A stretch of 64,000 bases of DNA, taken from positions 3,467,731 through 3,531,730 of the forward strand of contig CM067585.1 of assembly GCA_034336665.1 (NCBI GenBank), read 5' to 3'. Below the pieces are notes generated by a model, which did no database searches, was not told where the DNA came from, and saw only the letters and a program-made list of their open reading frames with translations. The DNA is from Luscinia megarhynchos (taxonomy: Eukaryota > Chordata > Aves > Passeriformes > Turdidae). This document shows positions 54,481 through 64,000 of the stretch, piece by piece; position 1 is the first letter of the stretch, and every line of letters begins with the position of its first letter. Both the position numbers and the translations under genes were made by a program.

Positions 54481-57400
54481 TTTGGCTTTAGTTAAGCAGA
54501 CAAGGGCCACATCCTCACAGACACACTGTGTGTGATGGCTCACATTATAAATGAGGTGAGAGACATAATCTAGTGATCCTCCCCAGTCTTAAGCTCTAAA
54601 ATGATAAATTGTATCAGATATTTCAGGTGAACATTATTTATTTGATTTGATTTTTACAGAGAATTAATTTTTTCTGAAAGTACCTACAGGTACCTTGAGG
54701 AAACATTGGCATGTTTATTAGATTTATAGCTTCTTCCTGGGTAATGACTAATACATGAAGAGTCTGAGGCTGGTCCCTGCGAGCCAGGCAGTGTCTCATG
54801 GGAGGAACACACTAAGTGAGAGAAAAGCCTGTGTTAAACTGACTTCTCAAAATAACCATAATGGTGTGTCTTAGCTGGTTGCCAGAAGAGAGACAAGAGA
54901 ATATCATCAAGGTGAAATACTTTCTGATGAGCATCTTTCATGCTGCAGTCTCAGCCAGATGCAGGAAAGCTTCCAGCTGACCCGGGCTTAAGTCTCACAT
55001 CAAACAATGAGTTTTGTTCCAGAGCTCATCAGCCTGCTCCTGCTCCTCCAAAGTAGCTGGAACAAGTGGTGGGGCTGGCCTGATTCCAGCAGCTTGGCAG
55101 CTCAGACCTGCCCCCTTGGCAGCCCCACTGTGCCCCCCCGACCGTGGTGTCCTGGCAGGGCTGAGCCACGAGTGGCTCCTCCAGCCTCACCTCCTGTCAC
55201 CACCTGCACGAAATTGATTTTTTAGCACCTGGCAGATGGGTGTTAAAAGTCAGGGATGCAATCTGGGGGGTTTGCAGCAGCCTGGAATGGCTCCTTTATC
55301 TATTTTTTATTGCTCCAGCTTTTAGAGTCCCAGCTGACACATGCAGTAGTCAGGGCTGTTATCAGTTCCTGATGCCTGCTCCTGGCTGCTGATGTTTCCC
55401 ATACTTCAAGCTTTTGCCCATGACTGGGTCTGCTCTGCCTTGCCTCACCTTTGCTATCATCTTCAGTGTCATCCACACCCAAAATCTCCCAGCATCTCCC
55501 TCAGCAAGCAGGGATGTCCCTCCTGTCCCCAGCCTGGCTCCCTCTCGTCTCTTTTGCCAGACCCTGGACACTGCACGTTCCTCATGCCCATGCTGCAAGA
55601 ATGGGATTTGTTTTGCACTGAAGGAGCCCTGGCCGAGCTGGAGCAGACCACTTCTGCTTGGCATCAAATGGCATCATCAATGAAAAGAGAATTTTGACTT
55701 ATAATCTCCCCAGAAATTGCTCGCTGGAATGACTGATGCCCCATGCATCAGCAACAGAATCCCACTGTCAGCAACAAAACTGAGCTCCTCCTGCAGAGCA
55801 GGGCAGCAGTGCCAAACTGCAGGTGAAAAACACTTCTCCTGCATCACAGTCATTAAAATATGGGGAATTTTTAAGTTAATTCCAGTGTCATTCATGCTGA
55901 CTTCAGACCATGTCTCATTTTCCTTGCAGCAGTATTCAGAGAGATCTCCAATGTGCTACATGCTGGGATTTTAGCATTCATTTCCATCCATTTCTCCTTC
56001 TTTTCTTCTGCCTTGTGGGGCTTAGAAAGAGCCAGGAATGTCTATTCTGTGTCACAGGCTGCAGTGCACACCCCCACAGTGGCTCCACCAGCACAGACAC
56101 TTGGATTCCAGCCCTGGGAAACACCTACATGGGTCAGGCTGCTGCTGCCGCAGCACCAAAGGAGGCAACATCACAACTCCTGCACGCAATCTGTCCCCAG
56201 ATTTAGTCCCTGCCTACATGGTACTGCCACAGGGTGACCCCAGTGAGGGACATTCTGAGTGAGGAGCCTGACATGCTGTGCTGGCGTGGGGATACAGGCA
56301 GACTAAATATCTGGTGTCAGTCAGATCCATTGGAATGCTGGACAGCACATGACAACACTGCAGGATGGCAGAGGGCAGGGTTAGACCAGTCTGATGGTCA
56401 GCCCTGGCTCTGCAGAGGCATTTATTCATGGGACAGCCCAATTTAAGCTTAGCTTGTGCCCTGTGAAGAATTTGGCAGCTTTAAAAACCTAAGTGGGACA
56501 TTAAATAATTCACAGAGCACCTAGTATTGCAGGAAGACTCTTAGAAGGACCAGAGGAAACGAGGCCATTCCTAAAAGCACTTACAGCCCTTCAGCAGGCA
56601 GGCAGGGATCCAGGCAGCAGCCACAGCTGGGAGATGTACCCAAATCTCTGGAGCTGGACATGGCACTGAACCGGATGTCTTAGGATTTTAGCTTTTATAT
56701 TTTCCATTTATTTGTATCCCTGCAATTCTTTAGTGTATAACTAAATAGAATACACATTTCTGGCCACATCAACCCAACACACCAGGGACCTTCCCTGACA
56801 CACCAGGGATCAGGGACGGCTCCATTGAAGTGGGAGCACAGTCCCTGCGGGGCAGGGAGAAGTTACAGGCTCGTGGGTGTGTCTCAGGTCACCACTGGAA
56901 CAGGACAAGGTGAGTCAGGCAGGTCTCAAAACATGAATTCACTGTGCTGGGAGGGAGATCAGATTTGTGTACCCCCCTTCCTCCTTCCCCTCTTTTGTCT
57001 CCATCTCCAGCCTCAGCTCTGCAAGGGTTAAAACACAGATATTGCCTTTCTGCTCAGTGAACCAAGTGATAGGATTGCAGTTAATGGTAATTTGAACATG
57101 TTTGGTCAACTAGAAATACATAACTACATTGAAACATGAAAATGCCCTATGAATTTATACAACTGATGCATTTGAATGCACTCAGCTGTTAACTTCATTG
57201 CAAGAAGGATGGGAAAAATAATTTGCAACAACCCACACATTTTTTATTGAACCTTTGCAAATAGGAATAATGTATCAAACATATCTCTGTGTCTGCCTCA
57301 CACCTACAGACAGCAGCACTGCTCACGTATGAGTCAGCTGCAGCGTTCAGGATCTGATAGCAGAGGTTTTCAGATACAAAAGATTCCTCTCTCATCTGAC

Positions 57401-57828
57401 CTTGTTCCTTTGATAACCAGAGCTCTCCCAGCAGCTGTGGGCAACAGACACCGTCTGCTTCTCCTCCCTCCCACCTAAGCCAGGCACCTCACTCTCAAGT
57501 TTAACTTTGAGCTGCACAATGACCACCAAGCCACCCTGCTCAGCCATTCTGCTGCTTAGAGAAGGCTCTGCCAGTGTCACGACCACTTGGAGAACAAAGC
57601 ATCTTAAACCTCCTTCCCACTTGTACCTGCCAGCAATCCCAGCTGGATACAGACTCTTTTTGCTAAGAAATGCATCAAAGAAATCTAAGCCATGGCTGCC
57701 TATTCCTCAGCCTCCAAGGAAGGAGGTGGGAGTAGCTCTAGCTGGGATTCCACACAGAAATTCATTCCTAGAGGCACTGGCTGGGATGTTTCCTGGTATG
57801 GTTTTTCAAGCCTCCCATCCCATCAGTG
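54481..57828. other. Gene desert segment
   Basis: No supported gene. Small open frames at 55.0-55.7 kb and 55.9-56.2 kb lack domains and splice context. AT-rich sequence at 57.05-57.2 kb may be regulatory. Confidence 0.4.
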
Positions 57829-58542
57829 CTAAGTTGCAATACAGGATGTGGCCAGAAATGTGTATTCTATCACCACCTGTTGCAGCCGGGTGGGGCAGTG
57901 ACCCTTATCTCCGTGGCACATATTATCTGCTAATGGACCATCTTTAAAACCAGCTGGGGGAATCATCTTTATCTTTCCCACAGCCCATCTCCCTCCAGGA
58001 GATATCTCCTGTTAATGGCCATGGAGTCCCAGTGCATAACTGATATAATTACATCATCCCACTGGGAGATGCTCCACCCAGGGGGAGGAGCCAAACATTT
58101 CCATCCTAGATAAAAATTGAGAATTTGGAACAGCAAGTTACTTTATTTCCACTGGATTCCAGAGGAAAACCAGACCCTTTTTCCACATCATCCTTGGGCC
58201 TTCAGAGAAAAGCTGCACCTTCTACACTGCTCCAGCTGAACCACATCTGCCACTGCAGGAGGATGCAGCCACCATTGAATGGGACTGCTGCCAACACCCT
58301 GACTGACTGACGGGTGTCAGCTTGGATTCTGACTCTGGCAGTGTTTGGGGATTGTTCTTTGTAATACTGTATTTCTATTTTAATTTTCCTAGTAAAGAGC
58401 TGTTACTCCTAATTCCATCTCTTTGGCTGAGAGCCCCTTAATTTCAAAATTATAATAATTTGGAGGGAGGGGATTTACATTCTCCATTTCAAAGAGAGAC
58501 TCCTGCCTTTATTGGCAGACACCTGTCCTTCAAACCAGGGCA
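57829..58542 (+). mobile_element. Long solo LTR of a passerine-type endogenous retrovirus
   Basis: About 0.7 kb. It matches from memory a common songbird LTR: TTGCAGCCGGGTGGGGCAGT, the block around CATCATCCCACTGGGAGATG, GATAAAAATTGAGA as TATA-like element, then CCTAGTAAAGAGCTGTTACT and GAGAGCCCCTTAATTTCAAA near the 3' end. It ends CAAACCAGGGCA at 58542; the 5' end is uncertain (about 57829). No internal genes. The family name needs a Repbase comparison. Confidence 0.75.
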
Positions 58543-58614
58543 CCATCCCATCCCATCCCATCCCAGACCATCCCATCCCGTCCCGTCCCGTCCCATCCCG
58601 TCCGTCCCATCCCT
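58543..58614. repeat. (CCCAT)n/(CCCGT)n pentanucleotide microsatellite
   Basis: CCATCCCATCCCATCCCAGA continues as mixed TCCCA/TCCCG units directly after the LTR 3' end. A short CCCATCCCATC word also occurs just before the LTR's left end, so the element may have inserted into such a tract. Confidence 0.9.
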
Positions 58615-59959
58615 CAGATATCTCTTGTTCCCTGCTGAGTTCTTTCCCTGCTACTTGTCACATGCCCTGGGAGGAGGATGGAGTTCTTGGATGGTCCATC
58701 AGAACTGCCCTCACCAGTGGGTTCAAGCAGGAAAGAGAGAGGATGGAGTTGCGGCATGTGGTGGAGTTGGGGCTCAGCATCCTCCCCTCGCTCATCAGCT
58801 TGAGAGGCTGCAACTCAATGAGTTGACAATAAATGCTCCAGCTTTCTGTATTTCAACTTCACTATTTTCTCCTCTCATCTTGTTAGAGGGTGTAATTTAT
58901 GTTGTGTGTGTCCATTTACCAGCCATTATATCCTAAATGAAAGAAGAGATGAAACATATTCTCTATTTAAAGCTTCCAAAATAGGCCTGATTAATATGTC
59001 CAATTGATTGTTCAGCTGTTCTAGTTGCTAATCTGCAAAAACTAATTAGACAAGTGGGAAACCAAAATACTGGGTCGTTTCCATTGTGTGCTAATGAATG
59101 TTCTTCAGTTTAGCAAATGTTTTGCTTCTGCCATGGAAATGGAGTAACACTGGAGACGGATCTGGCTGCCACAGAGAGAAAGCTGCACCACCAGTCAGAT
59201 CCATAATTGATATGTCTGAGAAGACTGGCCTACAAAAAATAGATATTGCCTCTCTAGGAAGCCTGTGTTTGGGGCCAGACTGCAAACAAGCTTTCTGGGT
59301 TGAAGATATTAAAAAAACATGGTACTTGAATCAGATTGCCAAGCTCACATCCCTTTTTGCCTTCTCACATCCTCACCCCAGCTAATAAACCCTTTTTATC
59401 CCAGAGATGCCTTTCTGAAAGAGTCTTAGAGGGACTTCAGGTATTCTGAAAGATCTTTTTTCCTCTAGAATTCTCTCAAAGATTGCTGCTTTCAATTCCC
59501 CATTTGCAATTTGCTGCTGAGTAAGTGAATTTGCTCTTGGTGTTGCAATTTGGAGTGTCTGCACATTGCATCCTTAATTGTTCCAATTACTAACGAGGCT
59601 GCTGGGAGCCATGTGAGCTCAGGCTTTTGCTACCTTAAAATGGGTACCTAAAAGCAGGGACGCTAAAAATGGATAATTCAGGTCAGAATGAGAAGCAGAG
59701 AAATCTGCACAGGACGTGGGGAGGAATTTGTCTGCAACTCAGCAGCCAGGAGAAGCCAAGAGCTCATCTCCAACTTCCCTTAAGTCGAGGGGAGGTAGTT
59801 GAGATGCAAATGCTTTGTAAACAGCCCTTTTACTGCAGGTTAAAAGCCAGTTTCTGGAACTACATCCAGAGGAGACAATTAGAGCAACTTCCAGTCTGTG
59901 ACTCGGCTCAGATCAGCACGTGGGGCTCAGAGTAAAGAGCCCTGATCAGCTTGATCCTC

Positions 59960-60190
59960 TCCTGTTTGATCTGGAACTTACACAATGAATATCTAATGCC
60001 TGCATGCTCAGTACAGGACTCCTTAAACTGAATAACTGATTCCATTAAGAGGGCATTAGCTCTGTACGCTCATAATTAATCTCCTCGAGAGAACGAAGAG
60101 TTCAAAAGACTCGCACGGAGCAAGGACGTTTTACATCACACAGCTCGTTTTCCCCTAATTGATTAATTTAAAGCGATCTCTAGAGCCACA
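59960..60190. promoter_or_regulatory. Candidate conserved noncoding element
   Basis: Non-repetitive with GCTCATAATTAATCTCCTCG, AAAGACTCGCACGGAGCAAG and CCCTAATTGATTAATTTAAA. It has unusually many CpGs for AT-rich desert sequence, which can signal constraint. The judgement rests on composition only. Confidence 0.3.
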
Positions 60191-61979
60191 GTTCTGTGGC
60201 ACAGAACCTCTTCACCTCACATACGGGGAAAAATAAATAGCCAGCAGCTATTCCACATTCCTCAGGTCCTGGCAGAGCAGAGCAGGAGCACAACTGTGTG
60301 GAATCGAGGAAAGATGTTCAGGAGCCTGAGCCTGCAGTGCTCAAGGACAGCTCAGAGCAGCAGCCTCCTCCTTTCATCCTGCAGCTCTGCTCCATCTCCT
60401 GGTGCTTTCCTGCAGTATTTCAAAACCAAGAGAGTGCTTTAAACACCCTCGCTGCTGACCTCTGCCCTTTCCCAGGCAACTCTGAAGAGGAAGGAATGTC
60501 AGCGTCAGACACAGCACAGCTGAGGCTGTGCCGAGGAAGAGGCAAAGGTGACAGCTCTCACCTGTGTCAGTTCTGCAGCACCTCCTTGCAATGCTTGCTC
60601 CTCCATATCCATGACATTTTTAGTGAATAGCTTGTTCTTTCCCCGCTGCGAGGTCAGGGAGGGTCCTGGCACACCTGGCAGCCTGCAGCACCCCTGGGAC
60701 CCCATCTCCCTGGGGCTGGGTGTTGCCAGGACCCTGGGCACTGCAGGGATGTTGGATGCTGCTGGAATTCAGGCTCTCATGTTCTGCTTTGCTTTGTGTC
60801 AGGGAACCCAGCACTTTGTGAGGAGTGAAGCACATCCAGAGTGAAACTTTTCCAGAGTATCCCAGCGCGGGGGATGTCAGCAGATGGATGAGCCACCCTG
60901 CCTGCCCCATATTGTCCCTGGGCATTTGGCAGGACACTTCTGCCTGTGGCCACCACACCCTCTGCACCCATAGCCTGTGCAGGGCTGACAGAGCTGCTGC
61001 CATGCAAAGGCACAGGGGATTTGTGCCCATGCCACAGGGGCTGGAGGCAGGGCAGGGAAGCAGGGAGAAGGAGCTGCATGATGATGTCTTGGGATGCTGC
61101 CCTGGTTCTTCCAAGCCCAGGACTGGAGCCCAGGGATGTTGGGAACCCAAAGAGCTGTCTCCTTCACAGGAGGGGATGATTTCCTTCATCACTCTAACAG
61201 GCTGGAGGGCACTGATGTCACCTGGAGATGCCAGAGGAAAAATCATCAACAGGACAAGGCAATGGAGAGGAAATTCCTCCCATTCAGGGCTAAACTCCCG
61301 TTCACTGAACACCACTTCCTGCTCCTCACCAGAGCACACTTCTGTCACAAACACAGAGGTCTGTCTAGCTGATTATATCAATTACTTCTCAGAACATGGT
61401 TTTGATCCCAGTATGCTTCACTGGATCAGTAAATAGAAAGCACACTCAGAGAAAAATGCGCTTTTCTTAGAACTGGCAAAATGCTGTGAGAGAAACTGCC
61501 CAGTGCGTGCAGCAGACACCATACACAACTAACCACAAGCAGCATCAGCTACATTGAAAACCAGAGTGTTTACTGCTGGAACCAAATATTCCTGTGTCCT
61601 TCAGCCACGGCTGAACCTAAGAGGGCTCATAGCACTGGCTGTTTTTAACATGCCCAAGTAATTTGATTAACTTTTTATATTCTGAATTAAGCAAGGAGTT
61701 TTTTTCTAAATAATGAAGTCACAGAAAAGACAAAAACAACAAACCCAGGCCTTGAAACAAGTCTTTGCTGCACAGGAGATGCTGACAAGGTGTTGTAGCA
61801 GGATCTGCTGTGGGGCATCTCCTGGTGAGAAGTGGGGCTGCTTAACTAGGAAGGACTCAGATATTACAAAACAGCCCCAAACCAGGCTGGATAAAAAAGC
61901 GTCAACTGCACTGGTTCTTGGATCAAGTGTGAATAGTGATGGAGTGCTCTTCACAAGACCCTGTGGACTTGCAGCGTGG

Positions 61980-62095
61980 CACACCTCCTGCTGCACCTGT
62001 CTAACCCCCCTGCACCTGTCCAGCCTCATGTTTCACCTGCCCAGCCTCCTGCTATACCTGTCCAACACACCTGCCCAACCTCCTGCCACCTCTAC
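61980..62095. repeat. Degenerate repeat of CACCTGTCCAGCCTCCTGC
   Basis: CACCTG(T/C)CYARCC recurs about six times with spacings of roughly 18-30 bp, interrupted by CACCTCCTGC and TATACCTG variants. It is a small decayed minisatellite. Confidence 0.6.
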
Positions 62096-63397
62096 CAAGG
62101 TTTTGCATACAGGTTTTCCAAAGTTTTACACATAGGGCATTTGAAGAAAAGTTTGAGCATGGTGTAAAAGAGGGTTTTGCCCTGAGAGCCACAGTGTCTG
62201 CTTGGCTGCAGTGCTGGTGCTATTTCTGCCCTTGTTGGCTGTTGCATCTTTGGCAGAGCTCCTTGTGCTGGTCTCAGAAGCAGGGTTCAGTTCCAAGCTG
62301 AAGCTGTTTTCACTGTGCCCATGCAATCTCTAATGAGGTTGCTCCCACCCCAGAGCAGGGCTGAGCATTGTTATTGCCATCAGCCCTGTCTGTGTGCCAA
62401 GCCCTGCAAGAAAACCTCCATCACACCTGTAATGGTCCCACAGGGACAGGTACTCCTTGGCACCAACATCACAGAGAGGCAGACAGGTACAGGAAACCAC
62501 CTTTCTCACAAATTAGAAGTGTTTCAGTTGAAACCAAATAATTCATTCTGCTCAGAACCAGGTAGCCGACTATGGTTACAAACACCCCAAATTTCCAGTG
62601 GTACCCAAAGAAAAGACGGTCCCCAATAGCTGCTGTAAGTGCTACATAATGATTTCCCCTTATTTAATTCTCTGAGAGGTTTGATAGCTTTCCATAAGTC
62701 AAGGTTTATTTGCCTTCCCTTGAATGTCACACGTAATTCTTGTGGAAATGTTTATTTGCCTAATGCAACTTTTAGTGTCCAGGTTATTTATTCCTTCCAT
62801 TTTTCAGCTAAAAGAAAGCTCCCCTTAGCCTCCAGCCTGATTACTTACAGTAATGCTGTAGCTCAGGCTCTTTCATCTTCTTGGTGTGACTGAAATGCAT
62901 TTCCAGCTGAATGGATTATCACCAAAAAAATCTAATTTTAAAATGTATACTACATTTTAATACACTTTGCATTGCACACAAGTAATCTGGGAGCTAAAAG
63001 CTAATCAGCAACTTCTATTTTGTTAACTGCAAGGATTAACCAATAAAGGACATGTGCATGGGGAATTTCAGAATGAGTAAACTACTGAGTTTTCACCTCT
63101 ATTATTAATGTGACAGTTCCCACGAGGCCTCACTCATCTGTGGATGTACAGGTGCACAGACTTGAGCTCCCAAGTTCATCCAGGAGCTGAAAGCTGCTCC
63201 ACAGCTCAACATCTTCCCCAACATCCCAACATCCCAACCAGGCTGCCAGTACCAGAACTACCCCTGCCTCTCTCTGGAAATGGAAAAAAACTCCCTGGGG
63301 CATTTCACCAAATGTGCAAAGGCCCTTTCCAGGTGGGAGCAGCTTGTCCTGTTCTCCTCCTTCCCATTCACAGCCCATGTTCTGCAGTGTTTTCCCC

Positions 63398-63712
63398 ATT
63401 CACAGAATTCCAGAACACTGTGGCTGGAAAAGTTCTCCAAGACCATCAAGTCCAAGCTTTGACCAAACCACACCCTGTCAACCAGCCCAGAGCACGAGTG
63501 CCATGCCCAGTTGTTCCTTGGACACCTCCAGGGATGGGGACGCCAAACCTTCCTGAGCAGCCCCTTCCAATGCCTGACCACCTTTTCCATGAAAAAAATT
63601 CCTCCTAACGTCTGACCTGGAGCAGCTTGAGGCTGTTTCCTCACATCCTCTTGCTGGTTGCCTGGGAGGAGACTAATCCCCCAGCTGGCTACAACCTCTT
63701 TTCTAGAGCTGG
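63398..63712 (-). mobile_element. CR1 LINE, second 5'-truncated 3' end
   Basis: ATTCACAGAATTCCAGAACA at the left resembles a decayed CR1 3' tail on the minus strand. The body, read on the minus strand, includes GGAGGAATTTTTTTCATGGA, GGTGGTCAGGCATTGGAAGG, CCCTGGAGGTGTCCAAGGAA and GCATGGCACTCGTGCTCTGG, all typical of CR1 3' sequence. It is older than the copy at 42.46 kb and has no intact reading frame. Confidence 0.9.
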
Positions 63713-64000
63713 AGGGTTAAATCCCCGTGGGGGACCAGTGGGGCCCCACAGGCACTCCCTGTCCTGAGGGAGCACACAGCCCACCCTGCCCAGGAGCCCA
63801 CTCACTCATGGGCCTCCAGAACACAGAGCTGGCAAGAAAAAAGCGAAAAATAATCCTGCTAAAAGAAATTACTGTATGTCAAAAATAATACTTTGCCCCC
63901 AGACTTTCTGCTCCCACTGAAAATGAATCATCTTTTGGCATTAAGCAGCCACAGCTTTGTTATTAACAATCACTACCATTACAATACACCTAAAACTTGA
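63713..64000. other. Intergenic, right edge
   Basis: Unique sequence with no feature that I can support. Confidence 0.35.

Larger units (their letters stand above)
58615..63397. other. Gene desert segment
   Basis: No supported gene. Contains a short CACCTGYCCARCCTCCTGC word repeat at about 61.98-62.09 kb and AT-rich blocks at 58.93-59.1, 59.96-60.19 and 62.93-63.1 kb. Confidence 0.4.

Overview
This is a stretch of bird nuclear genome, probably a songbird. It has spliced vertebrate genes with GT-AG introns, two truncated CR1 LINE 3' ends, endogenous-retrovirus solo LTRs of types I know from passerines, CpG islands and several GC-rich minisatellites. Nothing bacterial, plasmid or phage-like is present. 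Gene content is confined to the first 17 kb; the rest is a gene desert.

Region by region. (1) 1-1.73 kb: the last two coding exons and 3'UTR of MEAF6 (plus strand), entering from the left edge. (2) 3.4-4.9 kb: a compact GC-rich plus-strand gene that I do not recognise. Six exons join in one frame into about 198 codons, with a membrane anchor followed by a coiled coil. A 47-49 bp tandem repeat duplicates its splice acceptor and start-codon region. (3) 8.3-17.0 kb: the complete ZC3H12A gene (regnase-1, minus strand), with five coding exons, a CpG-island promoter with a TATA box, and a predicted spliced uORF. MEAF6 and ZC3H12A lie tail to tail, as in human 1p34.3. (4) 17-64 kb: no protein-coding gene that I can support. 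In human the neighbour on this side of ZC3H12A is distant GRIK3, so a desert is expected. It holds minisatellites (17.1, 20.7, 22.3, 35.0 and 36.9 kb), a CA-rich microsatellite beside a CpG island (22.7-23.6 kb), a second CpG-rich patch (49.2-49.6 kb), four retroviral LTRs or LTR remnants plus one probable LTR, two CR1 fragments, a degenerate low-complexity block (53.7-54.5 kb) and several AT-rich homeobox-motif-rich stretches that look like conserved noncoding elements.

How the genes relate: MEAF6 is a subunit of MYST histone acetyltransferase complexes, and ZC3H12A is an endoribonuclease that degrades inflammatory mRNAs. They share a neighbourhood, not a pathway. A consensus kappaB-type site lies in the CpG island about 6.4 kb upstream of ZC3H12A, a gene known to be induced by NF-kappaB; any functional link is inference. 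I found no evident new multi-gene system. The best candidate for something undescribed is the unrecognised membrane/coiled-coil gene at 3.66-4.94 kb.
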